Positions 1 through 9,658 are shown, numbered from the stretch's first letter. The stretch is 64,000 nt of DNA from Nocardia inohanensis NBRC 100128 (GCF_001612945.1 NZ_BDBK01000011.1:1-64000); one strand, 5' to 3'. Notes: generated from the letters alone by a model not told the origin. Made by a program: numbers and translations.

Positions 1-3000
1 GGCTCCGGCAAGTCCACGCTGATGGACTCCTACATCGCGTTGATCATGCCGCACACCATGCCGTTCAACGGTGCCTCCAACGGCGGCATCGTCGGCCGCC
101 CGCGCGGTAAGGACCAGCGAAACATCGTCTCCTACGCGCGCGGCAAGGTCGACGAATCCCGAACCGCCGGCGAGACAAAAGCCCGAGTCCTGCGCGGTGA
201 CGGCCAGGACACCTGGTCGGCGGTCGCGATGACGTGGGTAGATCAGACCGGTAAGACCTTCACCGCGGTCCGTGCCTGGTACGTGCCGTCAGCCGCCCGC
301 TCGGTCGAGGATCTCGTCCAGCTGCGAGCGACCTGCGACGACACCTTCGATCTCCGCATGCTGGAACAGGCCTCGAAGAACCGGCTCGCGGACCAGGCGG
401 TCAAGGCGCTTGGGCTAAAACCACACAACACCGACAAGGAGTACGTCGCGCGGCTACATACCGCCCTCGGGATTGGCGCCGCCGGCGACGGTAACAAGGC
501 CGTGGCTCTACTCGGGCGAATCCAGGCCGGACAGCAGATCACCACCGTCGACGCGCTGTACAAGACGATGGTTCTCGAGGAGCCTTCAACACTCGCCACC
601 GCTGACGAGGTGGTCAAACAGTTCGATGAACTGTCCAACACACGAATCCAGATGCAGACGGCGCAACAGCAGGTCAACGCCCTGTCACCGATACGCGGAC
701 ACCGTCGGGCGATTTGCAACGCGAACGAACAGATCCAGATGATCGACGATATTGGTTCGTTCACCGCCCCGTCTTCTCCGGCGGGACTGTGGTGTCTCGG
801 CAAGCGAGTCGAGCTGCTCGAAGCAGTCCGTGCAGACCTTGAGACCCGCCGCAACAGCGCAAAGTCCGAATTCGAATCGGCATCGGTTGTGGCCGAGGCG
901 GCTGCGGCCGAGCGAGACGCCGTCAAGGAAACGCTGCGGGTGTCCGGCGGCGACAGGTTGGCCAATGCACTCCGAGAGCACGAAGCCGCTGAACGGCGGC
1001 TCGGCCCGATACAGCAGGCCCGCGCGCGACTCGACAACCATCTCGAGGTCCTCGGCAGAACGGCAGAAGACAAGGACGAGTTCGCTGCATTGGTCGAGCA
1101 GGCCCGCAGCATGCTCGCGGATGAGAAGGCTCGTGAGTCTGCCCGCGACGAGTTCGCGGACGCCAGGTCGCACGTAAAGGACCTCGAGAAGCGGCTGACA
1201 GCACTAGGCGCGGAACGCAAAACGGCGCTGGCTCACCGGAACAACATTCCCAACGATTTACAGCAAGCACGGGCGGAGCTTGCGGAGGCCGCCGGCCTCA
1301 CGCTGGAACAGATGCCGTTCGTCGCCGAGTTGATCGAGGTACGTACCGAATTCGAGCCATGGCGCGACGCGTTCAACCTGGCGCTAGGCGGCTTCGCGAC
1401 CAGGATTCTGATTGACACCGCCCACCTGGACAACTTCCGAGCGAAGATCAACTCGGTGCGCACCGCGCACCGCATCCAATTCGAAGGCGTGCCCACCGGA
1501 CTGCGCGACCAGATCAGCCTGAACGACCGCGAGCTCCCGGGACGGCTGGAGTACCGGAACTCGCCCTTCACCGCGTGGCTGAAAAATGAACTCGCCCAAC
1601 GGTTCAGCTACGTGTGCGTCGAGTCACCCCGCGCACTGGGGCATCATTCGAAGGCACTGACGATCTCCGGCCAAACCTCGGACGGCCGTCGAGGCGCACA
1701 TGGCGGGCAAGGTCGACGCAACGTTCTCGGCTTCACCAATAATCGACTGCTCGAGCTGCTCGACGAACAGATTAATGCCCTCGAGGAAGAAACTTCCGGG
1801 GCCGCAAAGCGGCTCGAACATGCCGACGCCGCCCTGAAGTCCTTCGAGAACCACCGCTTGGCCTACTCCGCGGTCGCCGAGCTGGCTTGGGAGCAAGTCG
1901 ATGTCGACTCCGTCATCGCGGAACGGGACCGGTGGGCGGGGATCATCGACGACATCCAGTCCGGAAATCCCGAGATCAGCCGACTCCAGGACCTAGCGAA
2001 AAAACTCGACGCGAAGGTAAAAGACCTCGATGGCGCCAGGGCGCGGGCCGAGGTGAAGGCACAAGACACGCAAAAGGCTTATTCCCTTCGTGATACCGAG
2101 ACCGAGGACACCTTGCAGGCCCTCGACGACGCCGTCGAATCCGGGCATGACGTATCCGAGCAGCACCGTGACTACTTGACCGAGTTGTTCTCCACGAATG
2201 ACGGAGGCGACGCGCCGCCGGAAAAAGCCCTCGACTGGTTCGATATGACCATCAGCCAGGTAGCGAAGCTGATCACCGCGCAACGGCAGACCGCCGAAGC
2301 CGCGATCACCGGTGCTCGGCGCTCGTTGGCCATCGCGTTCTCCAGCTTCGTCGAGCGCTGGCCGAATCCGAACCTCGGCACGGACCCGGACGCATCCTAC
2401 GGCGACTTCGAGCGCGTACTCGACGAGCTGGAAGCCAGCCAGCTGCACGAGCTGCAAGAACAGTGGCGCGACAGCCTGCTCAAACTGTCCGGCAACGACC
2501 TCACCAGCCTCGACAGTGAGCTCAACGCGGCGATCCGCGAGATCAAAGATCGGATCGAGCCGATCAACCAGATCCTCGCCGTCCTCGCGTTCTCCGACGA
2601 CGACCACCGACTCCGCATCGATGTTCGAGACAGCCACACAGCTGTCCGCGCGGGATTCCGCAATGAGCTGCGCGCGGTTCGCCAGACGATCGATCAGGCA
2701 GCCGGCGACAGTGAACGCGAGCAGGCCTACTTGCGGATGAGCAAGGTGATCAACCGGATTAGGCGTAATGCACCCGACTTCGGCGACCTGGTCGACGTCC
2801 GCAACCACATTCGCATCAGTGCAGAGAAGCTCAACGCGGCCGACGAGCATGTCGCCCTCTACGACCACATCGGGGAGAAATCGGGTGGCGAGTCTCAGGA
2901 ACTCGTCGCGTTCATAGTGGGGTCGGCCCTGCGATACCAGCTGGGCGACGGCAACGCGGAACGGCCAAGGTACGCACCGGTATTCCTCGACGAAGCACTC

Positions 3001-3201
3001 ATCAAGGCCGACGCCCGCTACACCGGCCGCGCGATCCAAGCCTGGCGGGGCCTCGGGTTCCAGCTGATCATCGGCGCCCCCAACGACAAGAACAGCGCTA
3101 TCGAACCGCACGTCGACGCCCAATACCTGATCCTCAAGACCGCACAGAGCAGATCTTGGGCCAAACCCATCGTCGGCGTGTCCGAGGGGGAAGGCCAGTG
3201 A
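1..3201 (+). CDS. jetC: Wadjet system SMC-like ATPase JetC (5' partial)
   Basis: This is the ATP-driven DNA-extruding subunit of a Wadjet (JetABCD) anti-plasmid system. The reading frame is open from base 1, where the Walker A motif GSGKST is already under way, so only a short N-terminal piece lies outside the window. About 1,065 residues are present. Long charged helical stretches suggest the SMC/MukB coiled-coil arms. Near the C-terminus come an ABC-type signature SGGES (about nt 2883) and a Walker B FLDEA (about nt 2985), as in the SbcC/MukB Walker B domain. The next gene overlaps by four bases (GTGA) and encodes JetD, which fixes the family. JetA and JetB are expected just upstream, outside the window. 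Subtype (I, II or III) cannot be fixed without them. Confidence 0.85.
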   Translation, partial: GSGKSTLMDSYIALIMPHTMPFNGASNGGIVGRPRGKDQRNIVSYARGKVDESRTAGETKARVLRGDGQDTWSAVAMTWVDQTGKTFTAVRAWYVPSAARSVEDLVQLRATCDDTFDLRMLEQASKNRLADQAVKALGLKPHNTDKEYVARLHTALGIGAAGDGNKAVALLGRIQAGQQITTVDALYKTMVLEEPSTLATADEVVKQFDELSNTRIQMQTAQQQVNALSPIRGHRRAICNANEQIQMIDDIGSFTAPSSPAGLWCLGKRVELLEAVRADLETRRNSAKSEFESASVVAEAAAAERDAVKETLRVSGGDRLANALREHEAAERRLGPIQQARARLDNHLEVLGRTAEDKDEFAALVEQARSMLADEKARESARDEFADARSHVKDLEKRLTALGAERKTALAHRNNIPNDLQQARAELAEAAGLTLEQMPFVAELIEVRTEFEPWRDAFNLALGGFATRILIDTAHLDNFRAKINSVRTAHRIQFEGVPTGLRDQISLNDRELPGRLEYRNSPFTAWLKNELAQRFSYVCVESPRALGHHSKALTISGQTSDGRRGAHGGQGRRNVLGFTNNRLLELLDEQINALEEETSGAAKRLEHADAALKSFENHRLAYSAVAELAWEQVDVDSVIAERDRWAGIIDDIQSGNPEISRLQDLAKKLDAKVKDLDGARARAEVKAQDTQKAYSLRDTETEDTLQALDDAVESGHDVSEQHRDYLTELFSTNDGGDAPPEKALDWFDMTISQVAKLITAQRQTAEAAITGARRSLAIAFSSFVERWPNPNLGTDPDASYGDFERVLDELEASQLHELQEQWRDSLLKLSGNDLTSLDSELNAAIREIKDRIEPINQILAVLAFSDDDHRLRIDVRDSHTAVRAGFRNELRAVRQTIDQAAGDSEREQAYLRMSKVINRIRRNAPDFGDLVDVRNHIRISAEKLNAADEHVALYDHIGEKSGGESQELVAFIVGSALRYQLGDGNAERPRYAPVFLDEALIKADARYTGRAIQAWRGLGFQLIIGAPNDKNSAIEPHVDAQYLILKTAQSRSWAKPIVGVSEGEGQ

Positions 3202-4478
3202 CCAGCCGACTCCTCATGCCGAACGAGGCCGTTGCAGTCATCCAGCGAAGGATCGAACAGAGGTGGGCCGAGGCGGTGTGCGCGGAGCGCGGCATCGGCG
3301 CACACGTCAGCTTCCAAGTCCAGCTGCGCCCGGGCATACACACGGGTAAGGCGGTCGAACAGCTGGGATTCGGTCGATGGCACGAATGGCGCACGGCGTG
3401 GCGAACATTCGACCAACAGATCGTCGCCGACGTACCCGGCGCGAGCATCATCGGCAAACCAGTGCCGGTCCGCGGCTTGACCGATGAGGTCCCTGCAACC
3501 CTGGTCGCAGAGACTCTGGGCGCCGCCGTAGAGCTTGCGAGCCGCGCGGAGGGGCCGACCTCGACAGTCGACGCCGTACGTGCCCATTCGCTCGCGGCAT
3601 CGCTCCACGACGCCGGGGGAATCCTCACAGCAGCCACGTTGAAGGCAGCGTGTCGTCTCGGTGACTCCGATGCCGCAGCGCTGGTCGCGGCGGTGTCCTG
3701 GCTGGCCGGGCACACCGACCTCAGCGGCTGGACCGCGCGGCAGCTCCCGATCCCTGGAATACATTCGAAGTGGCTCGAAACCCACAGCTCGGTGCTGCAG
3801 TTGGTGTCGGGGCGTGACGTGCGGGCCGAAGTCCGACCTCGACTCGCTGTCGTTCACCTGACCTATGTGGACCCTGAGTACCTCGCCACAGACCGGCGTC
3901 GACACGACGCGTGGACCATTGGCGACGTCCACGCTCTCGCGTACACGCCCCGAATTGTTCTCATCGTCGAGAATCGCGATTCCCGACTGTGGTTCCCGCC
4001 GGTGCCAGGCACCATCGTTGTCGAAGGCAACGGAAAAGCGGCCGCCGGCCTGCTATCGGAAATCCCCTGGATACGCGATGCCGAGCACGTCGTCTACTGG
4101 GGCGACATCGACGCCGACGGCTACGGCATCCTCGATCGGCTCCGTGCTGCAATGGCCACACCCACCGCCCACGGCGGTCCAGCCAAGATTGTCCCCTCCA
4201 TCCTGATGGATATCACCGACCTTCAGCGCTACGCCCAACACGGCGTGAACTACGACAAGTCCGGCAGATCGATCAAGCCGTGCGCAACGAAATTCGCTCA
4301 CCTGACACGATCCGAAGCATCTGCGTACGACTTCGTGGCTACAGCAGGAGCCGCGCCGTTTCGGAGAATCGAACAGGAGGTTATGTCATTACCGGAGGCA
4401 GTCGCCAGGCTCGACGACATCACGCACAACACCATTGCGGGCGCAGCTGAAGGTCCTATGCCGCCTCGAATTCCTTGA
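3198..4478 (+). CDS. jetD: Wadjet nuclease subunit JetD
   Basis: JetD is the topoisomerase VI-like nuclease that cleaves circular DNA once the JetABC motor has stalled on it. The 426-residue product matches the family length of about 400. The C-terminal Toprim-like half shows an acidic VENRDS segment, then VVEGNGKAA and WGDIDADGY, which are the acidic metal-binding clusters of the DUF2220/JetD domain. The N-terminal half fits the DUF3322 DNA-binding part. The GTG start lies inside the jetC stop (GTGA overlap), so translation is coupled. Methionine codons further upstream would overlap jetC more and lack support. It ends 10 bp from the convergent DUF397 gene. Confidence 0.87.
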   Translation: MTSRLLMPNEAVAVIQRRIEQRWAEAVCAERGIGAHVSFQVQLRPGIHTGKAVEQLGFGRWHEWRTAWRTFDQQIVADVPGASIIGKPVPVRGLTDEVPATLVAETLGAAVELASRAEGPTSTVDAVRAHSLAASLHDAGGILTAATLKAACRLGDSDAAALVAAVSWLAGHTDLSGWTARQLPIPGIHSKWLETHSSVLQLVSGRDVRAEVRPRLAVVHLTYVDPEYLATDRRRHDAWTIGDVHALAYTPRIVLIVENRDSRLWFPPVPGTIVVEGNGKAAAGLLSEIPWIRDAEHVVYWGDIDADGYGILDRLRAAMATPTAHGGPAKIVPSILMDITDLQRYAQHGVNYDKSGRSIKPCATKFAHLTRSEASAYDFVATAGAAPFRRIEQEVMSLPEAVARLDDITHNTIAGAAEGPMPPRIP

Positions 4479-4488
4479 CGGATTGCGG

Positions 4489-4704
4489 TCAGGCAGGAGA
4501 GTTGAACTTTCCGTCGACCACGCCGGCGCTGAAGGCATCCCACTCGCTCGAAGTGAAGACCAGGACCGGGCCGGTCACGTTTTTGGAGTCACGAACACCG
4601 ACCATGCCCGCGTCCAGATGCGCGATCTCGACGCAGTCCTGACTTGCTCCGCTGTGGCTGCTCTTGAACCAGCGGGCCGTGGACAGGTCAACATTCATGC
4701 TCAT
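4489..4704 (-). CDS. DUF397 small protein
   Basis: The 71-residue protein has the DUF397 pattern: a WFKSSHSG segment near residue 12, a conserved Cys-Val-Glu-Ile core, VRDSK, and a C-terminal W(D)AF segment. In actinobacteria such proteins are almost always encoded beside a Scr1/WhiJ-type XRE regulator with a DUF5753 domain. Here the start codon overlaps the stop of that regulator by four bases (ATGA). Pairs of this kind are described as toxin-antitoxin-like or developmental regulators. The role of this copy is not known, and it may have been carried in with the island. Confidence 0.85.
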   Translation of the reverse strand: MSMNVDLSTARWFKSSHSGASQDCVEIAHLDAGMVGVRDSKNVTGPVLVFTSSEWDAFSAGVVDGKFNSPA

Positions 4705-5570
4705 GCTCCCTTACTCATGTGCCGCAGCAAGTCCCGGCTTTGGCGCGCGTCCAACGCTACCCGCCGCATCCCCTCGTGTGCCGTCCGATAACGATCAACA
4801 TTGTCCCGATCGTCGAAGTACATTGCACCGGTGTAGCTTTCGACGTAGACCACCGACGGCTCACCGGACTGGCCGTCGTCGGTTTCGAAGTCCACGATGG
4901 TGAACGGCCCGGTCAGATCACCGAGCGGAATTCCAGCCGAATACGGCAGGACGCGGATGGTGATGCTGGGCCGAGTGCTCAGATCGGCAAGGTGGCGCAG
5001 TTGCGCGGCCATGATTTTCGGGTTGCCGATCACCCGGTGCAGCACTGCCTCGTCGAGGATCACATCCAATCTGACGGGCCGTGCGCGACGTGTGATCAGC
5101 ACTTGGCGATGCATGCGCATCTCGACGCGACGGCTGATCTCGCTATCGGACTCGCCGGGCTTTCCCGACCGAATCAGAGCGCGGGCGTATTCGGGGGTCT
5201 GCGCCAGACCCGGTACCAGCTCTTGGAACGAGGTCAACGACTCGGCTGCCGATTCCAGGCCCATGTACACGTCGAAGTTGGCGGGGATGAGATCTCCGTA
5301 CTCGTGCCACCAGCTCTTGGTATTGCCTTGCTGAGCAAGACCTTTGAGCGCAGCCGTCTCGGTCTCGCTGGCACCGAGGACCTGGCACAGGGCTTCGATA
5401 TCCCACAACCGGATACGGTCGGCCTGCCCGGTCTCGAGCCGCTGCAACGTCGTGGCTCCCCGCTCGATACGCCGCGCGACCTCGGCGATCGTCATCCCGG
5501 ATTGCTGACGCAGCTCGCGTAGATAACGGCCGAGCTGTCGACGTGGGACTGTGGAGCTGGTTTCCGCCAT
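4701..5570 (-). CDS. XRE-family regulator with DUF5753 domain
   Basis: The 289-residue protein has an N-terminal helix-turn-helix (about residues 5-65, including SGMTIAEVARRI and TTLQRLETG). A roughly 190-residue DUF5753 (Scr1-type) domain follows, with the typical VPGLAQTPEYARALI and later RVLPYSAG and VVYVES. The chosen ATG at 5570 has an AGGGGG ribosome site 5-6 bases upstream; a start 45 bases further upstream has none. The gene is translationally coupled to the downstream DUF397 gene, so the two probably act as one regulator and partner unit. Divergent genes begin about 280 bp away. Confidence 0.85.
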   Translation of the reverse strand: MAETSSTVPRRQLGRYLRELRQQSGMTIAEVARRIERGATTLQRLETGQADRIRLWDIEALCQVLGASETETAALKGLAQQGNTKSWWHEYGDLIPANFDVYMGLESAAESLTSFQELVPGLAQTPEYARALIRSGKPGESDSEISRRVEMRMHRQVLITRRARPVRLDVILDEAVLHRVIGNPKIMAAQLRHLADLSTRPSITIRVLPYSAGIPLGDLTGPFTIVDFETDDGQSGEPSVVYVESYTGAMYFDDRDNVDRYRTAHEGMRRVALDARQSRDLLRHMSKGA

Positions 5571-5852
5571 GACGACCCCCTGATGGACGACGTAACCGCG
5601 ATTTTTGGATGACACCGTGGCCCGGTGCGGATGATTGTCCCGGAATCCACGGACCCAGCGCTGCGGTTTCGGATCAATTCCGGTGGATTATCCAATTTCT
5701 GTTGTCCGGCCACGCCGTACAGGGGTGTGCTGGTGACGGGCCGGGCCATCGGATCGCGGCCCAACGTCAGCGACGACCCACAGTCGCCGCGGGATACATC
5801 AGCAGAGACATGCGTCAACGGACCCATTTCAGCAAGCACATGTGGAGTCGTT

Positions 5853-6065
5853 ATGACTTGGGAGACTTGGCTTTTGGTAGTGCTGCTCACCATCGGGGTG
5901 GTCACGATCGGCGGGGCGCTCATCGAGGACTGGCGCGCAGCCCGCCGACTCGACGGGGAACCCTCTCCGTCCGATCGCGAGGTACTGAGGTTGCGGACCC
6001 TCGACGGCGGATACCTCGAGATTCCGTTCATGACCGGCCGTGTCACCAGTCACCGGGGGTGGTAG
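5853..6065 (+). CDS. Small single-pass membrane protein
   Basis: The 70-residue product begins with a hydrophobic helix (about residues 3-22, rich in Leu, Val and Ile), followed by a polar tail that is presumably cytoplasmic and ends near a GRVTSHRGW segment. A GGAG-like ribosome site lies at 5844-5847, upstream of the ATG. It is the first gene of a three-gene run: its stop is 2 bp from the next start, and that gene overlaps the methyltransferase. No family was recognised. It could anchor or sense for the winged-helix protein behind it, but that is inference from order only. Confidence 0.6.
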   Translation: MTWETWLLVVLLTIGVVTIGGALIEDWRAARRLDGEPSPSDREVLRLRTLDGGYLEIPFMTGRVTSHRGW

Positions 6066-6067
6066 CC

Positions 6068-6334
6068 ATGGCATTGACCGAACCAGAGGCGAAAGTGCTT
6101 GGCGCACTCGCGAACCTGACGCCACCGCATGCGCTCACCGTCCGGCAGCTCTGTCGAGCTGCCGGACTGTGCGAGACCTCGATCCACCGGGCGTTGTTGC
6201 GGCTGACACGGAGCGGGCTGGCGGTGACCGTGCCGCAGGGGCCAGCACGCTGGCGACTCACCGATCGGGGCCGGGTGGCCGTTATGCGGCCGGTGTACCG
6301 CGAATACGTCGACTACGCCACGACGCAGCCATGA
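6068..6334 (+). CDS. Winged helix-turn-helix protein
   Basis: The 88-residue protein is little more than a winged helix: TVRQLCRAAGL and ETSIHRALLRLTRSGL form the recognition helices and RWRLTDRGR the wing. That suggests a small MarR/PadR-like DNA-binding protein without a ligand domain. The ATG at 6068 is 2 bp after the previous stop and the 3' end overlaps the next gene by ATGA, so the three genes are one operon. Target and signal are unknown. Confidence 0.65.
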   Translation: MALTEPEAKVLGALANLTPPHALTVRQLCRAAGLCETSIHRALLRLTRSGLAVTVPQGPARWRLTDRGRVAVMRPVYREYVDYATTQP

Positions 6335-7137
6335 ACGCGCCCGTCTGGCGCGAGGACACCCAGTCGGCCCGAGCTCGCCTGCATGCCGGACCGCTTGTCC
6401 CACATAAGAGTCGAATCCGGAACCACCTGCTGGGTGGCAAGGACAACTACGACGCCGACCGCCACTTCGTCGACGGACTGCTCGCCCATTTCCCCGGTGC
6501 ACGCTCCCAAGCCGAAGCCCTGGACACCTTCCAGCACCAAAGTCTGTCGGAGTTGGCGTGCAACGGCATCGACCAGTTCCTCGAGATCGGTACCGGATAT
6601 CCCCGCTGGGGCCGAGACCTCCACGACGTGCTCAGCAACCGACGCGCCGAGGTGCGCGTGCTGTACGTGGCCGATGAGACGATCGTGCACACCCACCGAC
6701 TGGCCATGATCTCCGACCTCACCCCGCATGTCGGATGCGTCCTGAGCGACCCCACCGAACCGGTCATGTTGATAGCCCAGATACAAAGAGCCGGAGTACT
6801 GGACTGGAACCGTCCGGTCGCCGTCACGATGGTCGACGTCCTCGAATATCTGCCCGAACCCGGTCATGCCGCCACGCTCATCTCACAAGTAATGGGCGCG
6901 CTCGCCCCAGGATCATGCTTGATCGCCGCTCACGCCGGATACGACGAGCACCGCCGCCAACTCGCAGAATTCATCGAAAGCCACTACCAGGCTTGCATGC
7001 CCTACCGGCTACACACCTGCGACCAGTTCCACGAACTGCTCGGCAACCTCGCCGACCCGCTCATCCTCACCTTTCCCGACGATCACGCCGATTCGAACGC
7101 GGACTACCGTGCATTCGGCGGCATCGCCCACACCTGA
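6331..7137 (+). CDS. SAV2177/DUF574-type SAM-dependent methyltransferase (island copy)
   Basis: This 268-residue protein belongs to the actinobacterial SAV2177-like (DUF574) family, which has a Rossmann-fold SAM-binding domain and no settled substrate. Family marks are the N-terminal HLLGGKDNYDADR, then FLEIGTGYP (glycine-rich SAM loop, near residue 90), an acidic turn VADET, and a late DVLEYLP. A second, clearly different member sits at 11866-12708. The ATG at 6331 overlaps the preceding stop, which fixes the start. Codons favour AT slightly more than the flanking core genes, which agrees with an island origin. Confidence 0.82.
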   Translation: MNAPVWREDTQSARARLHAGPLVPHKSRIRNHLLGGKDNYDADRHFVDGLLAHFPGARSQAEALDTFQHQSLSELACNGIDQFLEIGTGYPRWGRDLHDVLSNRRAEVRVLYVADETIVHTHRLAMISDLTPHVGCVLSDPTEPVMLIAQIQRAGVLDWNRPVAVTMVDVLEYLPEPGHAATLISQVMGALAPGSCLIAAHAGYDEHRRQLAEFIESHYQACMPYRLHTCDQFHELLGNLADPLILTFPDDHADSNADYRAFGGIAHT

Positions 7138-7165
7138 CCCCACGCCGCCACACCCCATCACCTCT

Positions 7166-7199
7166 CGCTGCCCCGGCCCGAACCAGGTCCGGGGCAGCG
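7166..7199 (+). terminator. Hairpin terminator after the methyltransferase operon
   Basis: A perfect 11-bp stem (CGCTGCCCCGG at 7166-7176 with its complement at 7189-7199) closes a 12-base loop about 30 bp after the methyltransferase stop. There is no T-run, as is common for actinobacterial terminators. Confidence 0.65.
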
Positions 7200-7694
7200 G
7201 CTGTTGAGGACATCCCCTCGGCACTGGTCACAGCCGATGCCGCCTTCTGTAGCTCGCAAAGCCAATGACTTCCACCGCCATCCGAGCGCAAGGTCATCCC
7301 GTGCAGCACCTTCCCGATGCCGGGATCGTGATCAAACCGTGTCGCACCAGGGTGTCGAAATCGGGGCCTTTTCCAGGAGTCGATAAATAGAGGCTCCAGA
7401 CGCCCAGCCGGACAACCCTCCCCGCATGACCGACCCAGACCGCACATATTCCCGCGCGCCGCACCCATCCCCATCAACTCCTCGGCTCGGGTCGAAATCT
7501 GGGTGCCCCACGCAGATGCCGTAAGTACACGCCCATCCATACGCCGAACACGAACACCAAAACCTCGCCTCATCCACCGCCGCACAGAAATTCCCGTAAA
7601 GATTTTCCGTCGAAGTGTCGAAAACGCCGGTTCGGCATGCAGTACAGGGCGAGAGGAAAAAAACCGCCGCCGACCACACCCACGGAGCCCGCCC
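7200..7694. other. Sparse stretch without a convincing gene
   Basis: About 495 bp between the terminator and the small protein upstream of the recombinase. Open frames here are short, rich in Arg, Pro and Thr, and lack good ribosome sites, so no gene is claimed. The stretch may hold decayed element DNA and the promoter for the recombinase operon. Confidence 0.4.
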
Positions 7695-7910
7695 ATGAAC
7701 CAACCCGAACCCCAAACACCCGACCCCACCAGCACCACCGGCCGCGCCCGCGACCGCGCCCGACAGCGCTGGCACATCGACCATATCGACACCGAAATCC
7801 TCACACCCCAACAACACGACCACGCCCTGAGCCTTCTCGCCGACCTCATCACCACCTGGACCAAACGCCCTACACGAAACCCCGATACCACCGACCAACA
7901 AGCAGCGTGA
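7695..7910 (+). CDS. Small polar protein upstream of recombinase
   Basis: The 71-residue, strongly charged protein starts MNQPEP, has a Thr/Pro-rich head, an RARDRARQRW helix, and a second amphipathic helix around TPQQHDHALSLLADLI. It ends 163 bp before the serine recombinase on the same strand. A longer frame exists, but its extra N-terminus is basic low-complexity sequence with no ribosome site, so the internal ATG was chosen. No family was recognised. Small proteins in this position are often excisionases or recombination directionality factors, but nothing in the sequence proves that here. Confidence 0.5.
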   Translation: MNQPEPQTPDPTSTTGRARDRARQRWHIDHIDTEILTPQQHDHALSLLADLITTWTKRPTRNPDTTDQQAA

Positions 7911-8073
7911 ATCCATTCGACGAAATACCCGACACGCCAACACATTCGAACACCGACCGAGGGACAATAGACGCACCGGCCCATTCGGAAACGCGACGAA
8001 CATCGCCGAATGCCAGCCTGACATTCGTCATTTCCAAATTGCTGCGGAAACCTGCTACGGGAGGACCCACGCC

Positions 8074-9657
8074 ATGACCCGCTCGAAAGCCACCACCGGA
8101 CGCATCCCCGCCGACATCTTCTCCGGCGCGGACGTGCGCGTAGGCACCTACACCCGCCGCTCCACCGACGACGAACACCAGCCCTACTCCATCGACGCCC
8201 AAGACACCCGACTCGAGTCCTACATCGACTCTCAGCCCGGGTGGCGACACGTCTCCTCCTACAGCGACGACGCCTCCGGCGCGTCGGTTGAACGCCCCGA
8301 CCTTCAGCGCGCGCTGGCCGCCGCCAAGGCCGGGGCGTTCGATGTGCTGCTCGTCTACCGCGTCGACCGGTTCTCCCGCAACCTGCGTGACCTCGTCACG
8401 CTATTGGATGATCTCGACCGCGTCGGGGTCGTGTTCCGCTCCGCCACAGAGCCGTTCGACACCTCCACTCCGATGGGTCGCATGCTCGTACAGATGCTGG
8501 GGATGTTCGCCCAATTCGAACGCGACACCATCATCGACCGCGTCACCGCCGGAATGGAACGCAAAGCCGCCCAAGGCAAATGGAAAGGGGGCAAACGCCC
8601 CTACGGCTACCGGGTCGATAAATCCACCCACACCCTCGTCATCGACGACACCGAAGCCGTGGTCGTGCGCATGATCTTCGACCTCTACACCCGCCAGCGA
8701 CTCGGCGCCCGCGCGGTCGCCGCCGAACTGAACGCGCGCGGGCATCGCGCCAGCACCGGCCGCGAATGGACCGGACACCACGTCCTGCGGATCCTGCCCA
8801 ACCGAACCTACCTCGGCGAGTTGACCTTCCGAGATGTGACCGTCACCGACACCCACCCCGCCCTCATCGACGTCGCCACCTTCGAACACGCCCAAACCGT
8901 CCTCGACACACGCGGCGAATCCCACGCCCACCGCGCCGCCAACTCCTCCGACTACCTGCTCACCGGACGCCTGCGCTGCCCACGCTGCGGACGCGCCATG
9001 GTCGGCACCCGCGCCACCGGCCGCCACCGCACCTACCGCTACTACACCTGCTTCACCCGCGCTCGCTACGACACGAACAAGTGCAACTTCACCCGCCTCG
9101 ACGCCGACGCCGTCGACACCGCCCTGCTCGAGGCGCTCGCGAAGTTCTACCGCACCCGCCACAACCTCATCGACGCCGCCATCACCGCCGCCCAACAACG
9201 CCATCACGACACCAGCGGTGACACCCGCGCCGAACTTGCCACTGTTACTGCCGAACTCGCCAAAACCCAGCAATCCGTCGATCGCTACCTGGCCGCGTTC
9301 GAGAACGGCACCCTGCAACCCGAACTCGTCGGCGGGCGACTGACCGAACTGCGCTCCAAGACAACGCAACTTCTCGCCCGCCGTGATCAACTCACCGAAT
9401 CGCTCGCCAGCGTTCCCAGCGCGCCTGCGCCCGCCACCCTGGACCGGATCGCCGACCACATCGTCGAGATCGTCACCAGCGGCAACCACACCCAGTCCAA
9501 GGCACTGATCGAAACCCTGGTTGCGCACGTCAAGATCGCCGGACCCGACCGACTCATCCCCACCTTCCGCATCCCCCAACCCGGAAACGAGAACGGGGCC
9601 CGTACCGCAGATGCGGTATCGGCCCCGATGGGATCGGTTCGTGCAATGACCCCTTTG
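8074..9657 (+). CDS. Large serine recombinase/integrase, no stop before the tRNA
   Basis: This is the site-specific recombinase that likely integrates the island. The order is: resolvase catalytic domain (nucleophile Ser30 in TRRSTDD, then YRVDRFSRN and the EP-to-MGRM segment, to about residue 150); recombinase domain (about 175-290); zinc ribbon with CPRCG and two later cysteines (about 300-350); coiled coil (about 385-450). A GGAGG site sits 9 bases before the ATG. Length to the tRNA is 528 residues, normal for the family. The frame has no stop codon, though: it continues through the antisense of tRNA-Ala and then out of frame across the PAP2 gene to 10749. The 3' end given here is the last codon before the tRNA, not a stop. 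The true C-terminus in the circular form is unknown. Confidence 0.85.
9595..9626 (-). terminator. Terminator downstream of tRNA-Ala (first copy)
   Basis: GGGGCC and TACCGC arms (9595-9600, 9603-9608) pair with 9613-9618 and 9621-9626 around an AGAT loop. It lies 33 bp beyond the 3' end of the tRNA, on the tRNA strand, and sits within the recombinase reading frame on the other strand. Confidence 0.6.
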
Positions 9658-9658
9658 G

